Origin: an uncultured Alcanivorax sp.
GTDB taxonomy: Bacteria; Pseudomonadota; Gammaproteobacteria; Pseudomonadales; Alcanivoracaceae
DNA length: 39,915 bases
Direction of reading: 5' to 3'
Assembly: GCA_913055795.1 (NCBI GenBank)
Contig: CAJXLA010000011.1
Coordinates: 1-39,915 of the forward strand
Each line of letters begins with the position of its first letter. Position 1 is the first letter of the stretch. The position numbers and the translations under genes are program-made. The notes under the pieces were generated by a model. The model had not been told where the DNA came from, did not search any database, and saw only the letters and a list, made by a program, of their open reading frames with translations. Shown here piece after piece: positions 1-8,500 of the stretch.

Positions 1-6
1 TTTCTT

Positions 7-61
7 TTTCCTCCCCTTGCCAGGGGAGGAAAGGCGGCGCTCCCCCTGGCAAGGGGGGGAG
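7..61. repeat. Two C-rich short palindromes
   Basis: Two adjacent inverted repeats are visible. The first has a 10-bp stem (TTTCCTCCCC at 7-16 with GGGGAGGAAA at 23-32). The second has a 7-bp stem (CTCCCCC at 40-46 with GGGGGAG at 55-61). They belong to the same family as the palindromes near 1979, 2037, 5350, 10358 and 17765, so they are dispersed intergenic repeats rather than gene-specific terminators. No T-tract follows either hairpin. Confidence 0.75.
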
Positions 62-207
62 TTAGAGTGGGTCAAGCCTGCGCGGCCACACTGTTCTTTG
101 CTAGGATTGTCCCCCGACGCGGAGGCGGGCCCAAAAGGCCGTTGTGTCTCCCCGGATCGCGGCGGGCTCACCGGCCCGCCGCCTTGCCAGAACCCTTAGG
201 AGGGGCC

Positions 208-492
208 ATGCGAACGATTCACAAGCACCGGCTGGATCTGATCAGTGAGGTGCAGGAGCTGCGGTTGCCGGACGAAGCGGTGGTCCGCAGCGTTGACTAT
301 ACCCTGCAGGACCGGGCCGTAATGGTCTGGGTGGAAGTGGACGCGGATACCGTGATCGACGAGAAAACCGGGGTCCGCCAGTTCAAGGTCTTCCACACGG
401 GCGACGGCATTCCCGACCACGCCGTTTTCGTCGGTTCCACCATCAATCACCTCAAGCCCGAGGCGTATCACGTCTACGAATTGAATGACTAG
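208..492 (+). CDS. Small conserved protein, DUF7352-like
   Basis: A 94-residue soluble protein with no signal peptide or membrane segment. The start at 208 is chosen because a strong AGGAGG lies at 198-203; an upstream in-frame extension to 67 runs through repeat-like DNA and has no ribosome site. The pattern (an N-terminal IHKHRLDL-type strand, a hydrophobic VMVWVEV strand, then RQFKVFHTGDGIPD, and a short C-terminal strand ending in HVYEL) resembles the small beta-rich DUF7352 proteins often seen in phage or phage-derived contexts. No phage gene lies nearby. Function is unknown. The hairpin at 513-564 follows the stop codon. Confidence 0.7.
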   Translation: MRTIHKHRLDLISEVQELRLPDEAVVRSVDYTLQDRAVMVWVEVDADTVIDEKTGVRQFKVFHTGDGIPDHAVFVGSTINHLKPEAYHVYELND

Positions 493-512
493 GCCCGGCA
501 TTTTTCAGTGGA

Positions 513-564
513 GTAGGGTGCGCCGCGCGCACCTTCGGGCCAGGGGGCGCACGGCGCACCCTAC
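513..564. repeat. GTAGGGTGCGC-type palindrome
   Basis: An inverted repeat whose left arm starts GTAGGGTGCGCCGCGCGCAC and whose right arm reads, in reverse complement, GTAGGGTGCGCCGTGCGC. The same arm motif makes up the inner palindrome of the two TGTCGC-ended elements at 2095-2246 and 10381-10500, so this is a stand-alone copy of that module. It sits 20 nt behind the small gene's stop codon and could act as a transcript-end hairpin, though no T-tract follows. Confidence 0.75.
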
Positions 565-682
565 GGGTCTCCTGGCATCAGGGTGTGCCCGCGTGCATCC
601 TCTTGATCATTAGCCAGAGCCGGGGGTTAGGCGCTAGAATCCGCGCCCTCGAACGCAGTTGCAACAACAGGTGTACGACGTC

Positions 683-1802
683 ATGGAAACCAATCCGCTG
701 CGAAGCCGTCTCCAGGATCTGAAAGCGCGTACGGAAGCGCTTAGGGGGTATCTTTGACTATGCCAACCGGAAAGAAAGGTTGGAGGAAATCGAGCGGGAG
801 CTGGAGCAGGGTGAAACCTGGAATGATCCCGACCACGCCCAGGCGCTGAACAAGGAGCGCGTCCAGCTTGCGGAGCTGATCCGGAGCATTGATGACGCGT
901 CCGGCGGTCTGGATGACGCCGCTGAAATGCTGGAATTGGCGGAAGCGGAAGACGACGCCGATACCGTGGCCGAGGTGGAAGCGGACGCGGACCGGCTGGA
1001 GAAGATCGTCAAGAATCTGGAATTCCGCCGCATGTTTTCCGGCGAAATGGATGACCGCAACGCCTACCTGGATATCCAGGCCGGCTCCGGGGGGACCGAG
1101 GCCCAGGACTGGGCGGAAATGCTGCTGCGCATGTATCTGCGCTGGTGTGAAGCGCGCGGCTTCGAAACCGAGATCATCGAGGCTTCCGAGGGGGATGTGG
1201 CCGGGCTCAAGAGCGTGACGGTGCATGTGAAGGGCGATCACGCCTACGGCTGGCTGCGCACGGAAACCGGTGTGCACCGGCTGGTGCGCAAATCGCCCTT
1301 CGATTCCGGCGGGCGCCGGCATACGTCCTTCGCCTCCGTGTTCGTTTCGCCCGAGGTGGACGAGTCGATCGAGGTGGAGCTGGATCACAACAAGATCCGG
1401 GTCGATACCTATCGTGCGTCCGGCGCCGGTGGCCAGCACGTGAACCGGACGGATTCGGCCGTGCGGCTGACGTACAACTTCACGGATCCGGATACGGGCG
1501 AAGAGCATACCTTTGTGACCCAGTGCCAGGCCGGGCGCTCGCAGCACCAGAACAAGGACAAGGCCATGCAGATGCTGCAGGCCAAGGTCTATGAGATGGA
1601 GCTGCAGAAGCAGAACGCGGAAAAGCAGCGCATGGAAGAGAACAAGTCGGATATCGGCTGGGGCAGCCAGATCCGCTCCTATGTGCTCGATGACGGCCGC
1701 ATCAAGGATCTGCGCACGAACGTCGAGAGCTTCAGCACCGAGAAGGTGCTGGACGGCAACCTCGATCAGTTTATTGAAGCGTCGTTAAAGGCGGGGCTTT
1801 AA
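683..1802 (+). CDS. prfB: Peptide chain release factor 2 (programmed frameshift)
   Basis: RF2 recognises UGA and UAA stop codons and triggers peptide release on the ribosome. The first 24 codons (683-754) end in CTT followed by an in-frame TGA at 755-757; a +1 shift continues the reading frame from GAC at 756 to the TAA at 1800-1802, giving about 372 residues, the usual RF2 length. The codon-recognition tripeptide SPF is present ([15 protein letters not shown]), as is the universal GGQ release motif ([15 protein letters not shown]). SPF rather than a PxT motif identifies RF2, not RF1. A TAGAAT hexamer at 635-640 may be its -10 box, but no good -35 is visible. As in E. coli, lysS follows, here separated by about 500 bp of repeats. 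Confidence 0.97.
743..758 (+). promoter_or_regulatory. prfB +1 programmed frameshift site
   Basis: The sequence AGGGGGTATCTTTGAC holds the internal Shine-Dalgarno (AGGGGG, 743-748), the slippery CTT (752-754), the in-frame UGA (755-757) and the following C. This is the classic arrangement. When RF2 is scarce, slow termination at UGA lets the peptidyl-tRNA slip to UUU in the +1 frame, so RF2 controls its own synthesis. Confidence 0.96.
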
Positions 1803-1808
1803 CGAAGT

Positions 1809-1836
1809 GGCAAGGGGCAAGTAGCAAGGGGCAAGA
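1809..1836 (+). repeat. Heptamer tandem repeat (GGCAAGN x4)
   Basis: Four consecutive 7-mers (GGCAAGG, GGCAAGT, AGCAAGG, GGCAAGA) begin 7 nt behind the prfB stop codon. The 1803-2311 intergenic stretch holds only repeats: this array, a second array at 1937-1964, several C-rich palindromes and one TGTCGC-ended element. No convincing gene was seen there. Confidence 0.8.
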
Positions 1837-1936
1837 AAAACCGCTTCTCCCCCTGGGAAGGAGGAGACCGAGAGGGGGTCAAGCGGAGGCTCTGGAATGG
1901 ACCCCTCGTTGGTGTTTACTCCCCTTGGGAAAGGGT

Positions 1937-1964
1937 CGCAAGGGGCAAGAGGCAAGGAGCAAGG
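1937..1964 (+). repeat. Heptamer tandem repeat (second array)
   Basis: Four 7-mers (CGCAAGG, GGCAAGA, GGCAAGG, AGCAAGG) of the same consensus as the array at 1809-1836. It lies between two C-rich palindromes. Confidence 0.8.
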
Positions 1965-1978
1965 GAACCCCTCCTCGG

Positions 1979-2001
1979 TCCTCCCCTTGAGAAGGGGAGG
2001 A
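1979..2001. repeat. C-rich perfect palindrome
   Basis: A perfect 10-bp inverted repeat: TCCTCCCCTT (1979-1988), loop GAG, AAGGGGAGGA (1992-2001). A similar imperfect copy lies at about 1844-1868. No T-tract follows. Confidence 0.8.
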
Positions 2002-2036
2002 AGGGCCTGGATGAGCCACCCGGGCTTGTACATGCT

Positions 2037-2059
2037 TCTCCCCCTTGGAAAGGGGGAGA
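2037..2059. repeat. C-rich perfect palindrome
   Basis: A perfect 10-bp inverted repeat: TCTCCCCCTT (2037-2046), loop GGA, AAGGGGGAGA (2050-2059). It is an intact copy of the unit whose loop is occupied by the element at 2095-2246. Confidence 0.8.
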
Positions 2060-2094
2060 GACAGAGGGGGTTCCCTCTCCCCCTGGTAAGAGGG

Positions 2095-2246
2095 TGTCGC
2101 AAAAGGCACACCGTAGGGTGCACCCATAGGGCATAAACGCCGCGCGCACCATCGGACTCAAAGGTGCGCATGGCGTTTATGCCCTATGGGTGCACCCTAC
2201 AGCTTGTTCGACAAACGAGATGCAAAATACAGAGGCTTTAGCGACA
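2095..2246. mobile_element. MITE-like palindromic element, TGTCGC ends (copy 1)
   Basis: A 152-bp element with terminal inverted repeats TGTCGCAAAAGGC (left) and TGTCGCTAAAGCC (right, reverse complement). Inside is a long palindrome: 38-nt arms at 2113-2150 and 2163-2200 that match at 36 of 38 positions around a 12-nt loop. The right shoulder (AGCTTGTTCGA, then GATGCAAAAT) is shared with copy 2 at 10381-10500. The element splits a C-rich palindrome whose halves are TCTCCCCCT (2076-2084) and AAGGGGGAGA (2255-2264). It encodes no protein; the mobile nature is inferred from the repeated structure and nested position. Confidence 0.7.
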
Positions 2247-2311
2247 CCCTCGGTAAGGGGGAGATCGTGAGGGGGTCAGCGCGGCGCAGTGAATGGTGAC
2301 AGGATAACTCC

Positions 2312-3799
2312 ATGACCGACGAATCGAACGAAGAAACCGAAGGCCGGGACGAGAACAAGCTGATCGCGGAGCGCCGCGAGAAGCTGTCCGGGCTGCGCGA
2401 GGACGGGCAGGCGTTTCCCAATGCTTTCCGGCGCGACAGTCTGGCGGCGGATCTGCAGGCGCAGTACGGCGACAAGAGCAAGGAAGAGTTGCAAGAACTT
2501 GCCATCGAGGTATCCGTGGCCGGGCGCATCATGCTCGACCGGAAGATGTTCAAGGAAATCCAGGATCAGTCCGGGCGCATCCAGATCTGGGCCTCGAAGC
2601 AGGTCCAGAAGGCCACCAAGGACTGGGACATCGGCGATATCGTGGGCGTGCGAGGGACTTTGTCCAAATCGGGCAAGGGGGATCTCTATGTGGTCATGGA
2701 TGACTATCAGCTGCTCACCAAGTCGCTGCGGCCGCTGCCGGAAAAGCACCACGGGTTGACGGACACGGAGCTGAAGTACCGGCAGCGCTATGTGGATCTG
2801 ATCATGAGCCAGGCCACGCGCGAGTCGTTCAAGATCCGTTCGCGCATTGTCGATGCCCTGCGCCGCTATCTGGTGGATCAGGACTTCTTCGAGGCGGAAA
2901 CGCCCATGCTCCAGACCATTCCCGGCGGCGCCACCGCGCGACCCTTTGTCACCTACCACAACAGCCTGGACATGGAGATGTTCCTGCGCATCGCGCCGGA
3001 GCTCTATCTCAAGCGGCTGCTGGTGGGCGGCTTCGAGCGGGTGTTCGAGATCAACCGCAATTTCCGCAACGAGGGGCTTTCGCCGCGGCACAACCCGGAA
3101 TTCACCATGCTGGAGTTCTATCAGGCCTATGCCGATTACGAGGACCTGATGAACCTGACCGAACACCTGCTGCGGCATCTGGCACATACGGTGCTGGGCT
3201 CCACCGAGGTGGAATACCAGGGCGAGCGCTACGACTTCGGCCGGCCCTTCGCGCGCATGACGGTGCGCGAGGCCATCCTGCAGTACAACGACGATCTCAC
3301 CGATGAACAGCTGGACGACCATGACGCGCTGCGGGCGCACGCGGAAAAGCGCGGCATCGAGGTGAAGGATTCCTGGGGCCTGGGCAAGCTCCAGACCGAG
3401 CTGTTCGAGGAAACGGCGGAGCCGAAGCTGGTCCAGCCCACCTTCATTACCGAGTATCCGGCGGAAGTCTCGCCGCTGGCGCGGCCCAGTGACGCCAATC
3501 CCTTCGTCACCGAGCGCTTCGAGCTCTTCGTGGGCGGGCGCGAGATCGCCAATGGTTTCTCCGAGCTCAACGACCCGGAGGAGCAGGCGGAGCGGTTCAA
3601 GCAGCAGGTGGCGGACAAGGCCGCCGGCGACGACGAGGCGATGCATTACGACGAGGACTATATCGTGGCGCTGGAACACGGCATGCCGCCGGCGGCCGGT
3701 GAGGGGATCGGCATTGATCGGCTGGTCATGCTGTTTACGGATTCGCCCTCGATCCGTGATGTGATTCTCTTTCCGCATATGCGGCCGCGGCACGACTGA
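2312..3799 (+). CDS. lysS: Lysyl-tRNA synthetase, class II
   Basis: A cytoplasmic enzyme that charges tRNA-Lys with lysine using ATP; the 495 residues are typical of bacterial class II LysRS. The N-terminal OB-fold anticodon-binding domain includes [14 protein letters not shown] and VVGVRGTL-like strands (about residues 65-125). Motif 2 ([20 protein letters not shown]) starts near residue 251, and motif 3 ([20 protein letters not shown]) near residue 465. The ATG at 2312 follows a modest AGGATA. The charged N-terminus ([16 protein letters not shown]) is family-typical. The nearest upstream gene is prfB. Confidence 0.97.
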   Translation: MTDESNEETEGRDENKLIAERREKLSGLREDGQAFPNAFRRDSLAADLQAQYGDKSKEELQELAIEVSVAGRIMLDRKMFKEIQDQSGRIQIWASKQVQKATKDWDIGDIVGVRGTLSKSGKGDLYVVMDDYQLLTKSLRPLPEKHHGLTDTELKYRQRYVDLIMSQATRESFKIRSRIVDALRRYLVDQDFFEAETPMLQTIPGGATARPFVTYHNSLDMEMFLRIAPELYLKRLLVGGFERVFEINRNFRNEGLSPRHNPEFTMLEFYQAYADYEDLMNLTEHLLRHLAHTVLGSTEVEYQGERYDFGRPFARMTVREAILQYNDDLTDEQLDDHDALRAHAEKRGIEVKDSWGLGKLQTELFEETAEPKLVQPTFITEYPAEVSPLARPSDANPFVTERFELFVGGREIANGFSELNDPEEQAERFKQQVADKAAGDDEAMHYDEDYIVALEHGMPPAAGEGIGIDRLVMLFTDSPSIRDVILFPHMRPRHD

Positions 3800-3869
3800 T
3801 GGCCGTAACCGTGCGCTTCTGTATCATGGAGCAACGCCGCCGGGCGAGAACAAGAAAAGGAGTGCCAGC

Positions 3870-4550
3870 ATGACATCGGCGATTCAGTACCAGGGCCGCA
3901 AGGCCCGCCGGGCGGGCAGTGAGCAGCGGCGCCAGAACATCCTCGAGGCGGCGCTGCGCATTATCGTGCGCGACGGCATCCGCAATGTGCGCCACCGAGC
4001 CGTGGCCAATGAAGCCGAGGTGCCGCTGTCCGCCACCACCTATTACTTCAAGGATATCCAGGATCTGATTGCCGATACTTTCACGCTCTTCGCCGAACGG
4101 GCCATGACGGAGGTAATCGATCCCTTCAGTGAACAGGCTTTCGCGGCTCTGCAACAGTTCGACGCGGACATGCTGAAGGATCCGGCCAGCCGCCAGCAGC
4201 TGATCGACATGCTGACCGAAATGACGGTTTCGTTTATCAACAACGAGGTGACGGACGAACGCGATCATCTCATTGCCGAGCAGGCCTTTCTCCATGAGGC
4301 GGTGCTGGACGAACGGCTCAAGGAGCTGGCCCGTACCTATCAGGACAAACAGCTCCAGGTGCTGCGTCAGGCGTGCGAGCAACTGCATACGCCCGATCCC
4401 GAACATGATGCGGAACTGGTCATGGCCACGTTCTACTATATCGAGTCGCAATTGCTGGCCTATCCGGAATCCCTGGACGAGGATGCGCTGCGGGGCAAGG
4501 TCCGGCATGTGCTGAGCTTGCTGGTGGGAGGCGGCGCCAGCGATGGCTGA
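3870..4550 (+). CDS. TetR-family transcriptional regulator
   Basis: A 226-residue predicted DNA-binding repressor. The N-terminal helix-turn-helix covers about residues 18-65 ([20 protein letters not shown], then [20 protein letters not shown]), which has the AxxAGVSxxxxYYHF-like TetR pattern. The C-terminal ligand domain is helical and unassigned. AAAAGGAG precedes the ATG at 3870. The stop codon overlaps the ung start by 8 nt (ATGGCTGA), so the two genes are translationally coupled. The ligand and targets cannot be read from the sequence. No operator-like palindrome was recognised in its short 70-nt upstream gap. Confidence 0.88.
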   Translation: MTSAIQYQGRKARRAGSEQRRQNILEAALRIIVRDGIRNVRHRAVANEAEVPLSATTYYFKDIQDLIADTFTLFAERAMTEVIDPFSEQAFAALQQFDADMLKDPASRQQLIDMLTEMTVSFINNEVTDERDHLIAEQAFLHEAVLDERLKELARTYQDKQLQVLRQACEQLHTPDPEHDAELVMATFYYIESQLLAYPESLDEDALRGKVRHVLSLLVGGGASDG

Positions 4551-5232
4551 GTCGGCCGAGCGTGTCCAGATGGAGCCCGGCTGGAAGCAGGTGCTGGCGT
4601 CCGAGTTCGAAAGCGAGTACATGCAGCAGCTGCGCGATTTTCTCAAGCGGGAAAAGGAGCAGGGCAAGACGGTCTACCCGCCCGGTTCCGAGATTTTCAA
4701 CGCGTTCAATCACGCGCCCTTTGATCAGGTGAAGGCGGTGATTCTCGGGCAGGACCCCTATCACGGCCCCAATCAGGCCCACGGACTCTGTTTTTCCGTG
4801 CGCAAGGGCGTGAAGATTCCGCCGTCTCTGGTGAATATCTACAAGGAGATCGAGCAGGAACTGGATGTTTCCATGCCCGAGCACGGCAATCTGGAAGGCT
4901 GGGCCGATCAGGGTGTGCTGCTGCTGAACGCTACGCTTACGGTCCAAGCGGGCCAGGCCGGCTCCCACCAGAACAAGGGCTGGGAAAAGTTCACCCACGC
5001 CGCCATCGACCGGCTCAACCGGCAGCGCGACGGCCTGGTGTTCTTTCTCTGGGGCAGCTCGGCGCAGAAGAAAGGCAAGATTATCGACCGCAACCGGCAT
5101 CTGGTGCTGGAAGCCCCCCATCCCTCGCCGCTGTCCGCGCACCGCGGCTTCTTCGGCTGCGGGCATTTCGCCCGGGCGAATGAGTACCTGATCGAACAAG
5201 GCAAAGAGCCTATCGACTGGTCTGCTCTTTAG
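4543..5232 (+). CDS. ung: Uracil-DNA glycosylase, family 1
   Basis: Removes uracil from DNA to start base-excision repair. The 229 residues match family 1 UNG. The water-activating motif [18 protein letters not shown] carries catalytic Asp71, and [17 protein letters not shown] carries the His of the minor-groove loop at about residue 193. Between them LLLNATLTV and the [12 protein letters not shown] segment are typical. It overlaps the upstream TetR gene by 8 nt. Its last codons form the left arm of a perfect 13-bp hairpin (5215-5244). Confidence 0.97.
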   Translation: MAESAERVQMEPGWKQVLASEFESEYMQQLRDFLKREKEQGKTVYPPGSEIFNAFNHAPFDQVKAVILGQDPYHGPNQAHGLCFSVRKGVKIPPSLVNIYKEIEQELDVSMPEHGNLEGWADQGVLLLNATLTVQAGQAGSHQNKGWEKFTHAAIDRLNRQRDGLVFFLWGSSAQKKGKIIDRNRHLVLEAPHPSPLSAHRGFFGCGHFARANEYLIEQGKEPIDWSAL

Positions 5233-5244
5233 AGCAGACCAGTC
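5215..5244 (+). terminator. 13-bp perfect hairpin across the ung stop codon
   Basis: GACTGGTCTGCTC (5215-5227), loop TTTA, GAGCAGACCAGTC (5232-5244). The TAG stop of ung (5230-5232) lies in the loop and stem edge. There is no T-run after it, so it is not a canonical intrinsic terminator; it may protect the mRNA 3' end or end transcription by another route. Confidence 0.55.
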
Positions 5245-5245
5245 A

Positions 5246-5273
5246 GGCGCGAGGCGCGAGGGACGAGGCGCGA
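5246..5273 (+). repeat. Heptamer tandem repeat (GGCGCGA x4)
   Basis: Four 7-mers (GGCGCGA, GGCGCGA, GGGACGA, GGCGCGA) begin 13 nt after the ung stop codon. The unit differs in sequence from the GGCAAGG arrays but keeps the 7-nt period. Confidence 0.75.
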
Positions 5274-5279
5274 GCGAAC

Positions 5280-5385
5280 CCCCTCTGTGATCTCCCCCTC
5301 GAGAAGGGTGAGAAGCCCGTATTCATGCACGGCGGCTGCTTCATGCTTTTCCTCCCCTTATCAGGGGGAGGATCAAGGAGGGGTT
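5280..5385. repeat. Two C-rich palindromes
   Basis: One degenerate copy (CTCCCCCTCGAGAAGGGTGAG, about 5292-5312) is preceded by CCCCTCTGTGAT. A second copy pairs CCTCCCC (5351-5357) with GGGGAGG (about 5365-5371) and continues into GATCAAGGAGGGGTT. They belong to the same family as 1979, 2037 and the split palindrome around 10381. Confidence 0.65.
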
Positions 5386-5387
5386 GC

Positions 5388-5429
5388 CTCGCCCCTCGCT
5401 CCTCGCTCCTCGCTCCTCACCCCTCGCCC
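5388..5429. repeat. Heptamer tandem repeat (CTCGCTC x6)
   Basis: Six 7-mers in a row (CTCGCCC, three CTCGCTC, CTCACCC, CTCGCCC). On the minus strand these read GAGCGAG/GGGCGAG, so the array is inverted relative to the one at 5246-5273. Together they bracket the C-rich palindromes of the ung-icmF gap. Confidence 0.75.
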
Positions 5430-5503
5430 CTTCCCGTCCCCCTCGCCCCTGGCACCTTCGTACGGCTAGAATGGGTGTTTACCCCGGCCGCCGAGGACAT
5501 CCC

Positions 5504-8500
5504 ATGAGCCGCACCGCATCCGATCTCCAGGCATCGTCGCAGGCCGACACCGGGGCGCCGCTGCGCTTTATTACGGCGGCCTCGCTGTTCGACGGCCATG
5601 ATGCCGCCATCAATATCATGCGCCGGCTGATTCAGGGCGAGGGCTGCGAGGTGGTGCATCTGGGCCACAACCGCGCCGTCCGGGATATCGTCGATGCCGC
5701 CATTCAGGAGGACGCCGATGGCATCGCCATCAGCTCCTATCAGGGCGGGCACAACGAGTTCTTCCGCTACATGGTCGATATGCTCGCCGAGCGTGGCGCC
5801 GGCCACATCCGGGTTTTCGGCGGCGGGGGCGGCACCATTACGCGCGACGAGATCGAGCAGCTCCACGACTATGGCGTCGAGCGCATCTATGCCCCCGACG
5901 ACGGCATGGAGATGGGCCTCAAGGCCATGATCGAAGACCTGGTGGAGCGGACCCAAAAGGCGCGTGCGGAGCGCTCTATTCCCGAAACCGCCGATGCCGG
6001 CGACCCGGGCTCGGTCGCCGCCATGCTCACCGCCCTGGAATGCGGCCTGCTGGGCGAGTCCGAAGTGAAGCTCAAGGAGCGCGAATGGAGCCAGAAGGGC
6101 AAGAACGTGCCCGTGGTCGGGCTCACGGGGACCGGGGGCGCGGGCAAGTCCTCGGTCACCGATGAGCTAATCAACCGCTTTCTGCGGAATTTCCCCGAGA
6201 TGAAGATCGCAATACTTGCGGTGGATCCCACGCGCCGGCGCACCGGCGGTGCGCTGCTGGGGGACCGCATCCGGGTCAACTCGCTGCGCTCGGAGCGGCT
6301 CTTCATGCGCTCCATGGCCACCCGGCGCGAGCACCTGGCCACGGCCGGCGTGCTGGAGCACTGCATCGAGTTTTTGCGCGGCGCCGGTTATGGCCTGGTG
6401 GTGGTGGAGACCGCCGGCATTGGTCAGGGCGATACCGAGATTGTCGATCTGGTGGACTTTCCGGTCTATGTGATGACCTCCGACTATGGCGCGGCCAGCC
6501 AGCTGGAAAAGATCGACATGCTCGACTATGCCGAGATGGTCGTGCTCAACAAGTATGAAAAGCGCGGCGCCGAGGATGCCCTGCGGGACGTGCGCAAGCA
6601 GTGGAAGCGCAACCGCCTGGCGTTCCAGCTGGAAAACGATCAGGTGCCCGTGTATCCCACCATCGCCAGCCAGTTCAATGATCCGGGTGTGACCTGGACC
6701 TTCGTGAATCTCTGCCGGCTTTTGCGCGAGCAGCTGGAACTGCCCGAAGACGCCTGGACGCCGCCGGTGGAAGCGCACGCCGAGGAGCCGCGTTCCGCGG
6801 CCCTGATTCCCGGTCACCGCCAGCGGTATCTCGCGGAAATCAGCGAACAGGGCCGGGCGATCAATGAACGCATCGACACCCAGGGCGAAATCGCCAGCGC
6901 CGCCCAGAGTCTTTATAACGCCTTGAAGGAACTCGAGGATCCGGCGCTGCCCGAGCCCGTCCAGCCGTACGGCCAGCCGGATGACACCAGCAACCTGGCC
7001 GAGGAAATGGCGCCCGCCATCCCGCGCCTGCGCCAGACCTATAACGAAAAACTCGATCAACTCGACGCCGAAAGCCTGGAACTGCTGCGCGGCTGGCCGC
7101 AAAAACGCGAAGGCATTCAGGCCGAGCAGTTCAGCTACACCGTGCGCGGCAAGGAAATCACGGGTAACAACTATAGCGAGTCTCTGTCCGGCAACCGGAT
7201 TCCCAAGATTGCCGCCGCCGATTACCGCGACTGGGGCGATCTGCTGAAGTACCTGGGCCGCGAGAATCTGCCCGGGTATTACCCCTACACGGGTGGTGTC
7301 TTCCCCTACCGGCGCTCCGGCGAGCAGCCCACACGCATGTTCGCCGGCGAGGGCACCCCTGAGCAGACCAACCGGCGCTTTCACTACCTCGCGCATGGGC
7401 AGGGCGTGGCGCGGCTGTCCACCGCCTTTGATTCGGTGACCTTGTACGGCGAGGACCCGGACGAACGGCCGGACATCTACGGTAAGGTGGGCAACTCCGG
7501 GGTGTCCATTGCCACCCTGGACGACATGAAAAAGCTCTACTCGGGCTTTGATCTGTGTGCCCCGACTACGTCCGTGTCCATGACCATCAATGGCCCGGCG
7601 CCCATGATCATGGCCATGTTCATGAACACGGCCATTGATCAGCAGGTGGAACAATACCTGGTGGATAACGGCCGCCTGGACGAGATCGATCAGCTCAGGA
7701 AGAAACGCTTCAGCAACGCCGAAGCGCCGGAATACGAAGGTGAGCTGCCCGAGGGCAACAACGGACTGGGCCTCAAGATGCTCGGTATTACCGGCGACGA
7801 GGTGCTGGATCAAGACACCTACAACGAGATCAGGGCCCGTGTGCTCAACACGGTGCGCGGCACCGTCCAGGCGGATATCCTCAAGGAGGATCAGGCGCAG
7901 AACACCTGCATCTTCTCCACCGAATTCGCGCTGCACATGATGGGCGATATTCAGCAATACTTTATCGACCACCATGTGCGCAACTTCTATTCGGTGTCCA
8001 TCTCCGGGTATCACATTGCCGAGGCGGGCGCGAATCCGGTGACCCAGCTGGCGTTCACCCTGGCCAATGGCTTCACCATTGTGGAGTACTACCTGGCGCG
8101 GGGCATGGATATCGATGACTTCGCGCCCAATCTATCGTTTTTCTTTTCCAACGGCATGGACCCGGAGTACGCGGTCATCGGACGAGTGGCCCGACGCATC
8201 TGGGCGCGCGCCATGCGTGAGCGCTACGGCGGCAACGCCCGAAGCCAGATGCTCAAGTACCACATTCAGACCTCGGGGCGCAGCCTCCACGCCCAGGAAA
8301 TCCAGTTCAACGATATTCGAACCACGCTGCAGGCGTTGTACGCGCTGCTGGACAACTGCAACAGTCTCCACACCAACGCCTATGATGAAGCCATCACCAC
8401 ACCCACCGAGGAATCGGTGCGCCGGGCCGTGGCCATCCAGCTGATTATCGCGGAGGAACTGGGCATCAATTACTGTGAAAACCCCTGGCAGGGCAGTTTC

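Noticed and set aside
603-640. Full sigma-70 promoter for prfB (TTGATC with TAGAAT)
   Set aside because: The spacer would be 26 nt, too long; only the -10-like hexamer is credible.
1809-2264. Intrinsic terminators for prfB at each C-rich palindrome
   Set aside because: The same palindromes recur at unrelated sites, lack T-tracts and occur in several copies in one gap, so they are better read as dispersed repeats.
2276-3793. 505-codon open frame antisense to lysS
   Set aside because: High-GC shadow frame. The sense frame has all LysRS motifs; the antisense product is His/Arg/Leu-rich with no recognisable domain.
5384-5503. N-terminal extension of IcmF by 40 residues
   Set aside because: The extension translates heptamer repeats (Pro/Ser/Arg-rich), while ATG 5504 has a good GAGGA site and the normal N-terminus.
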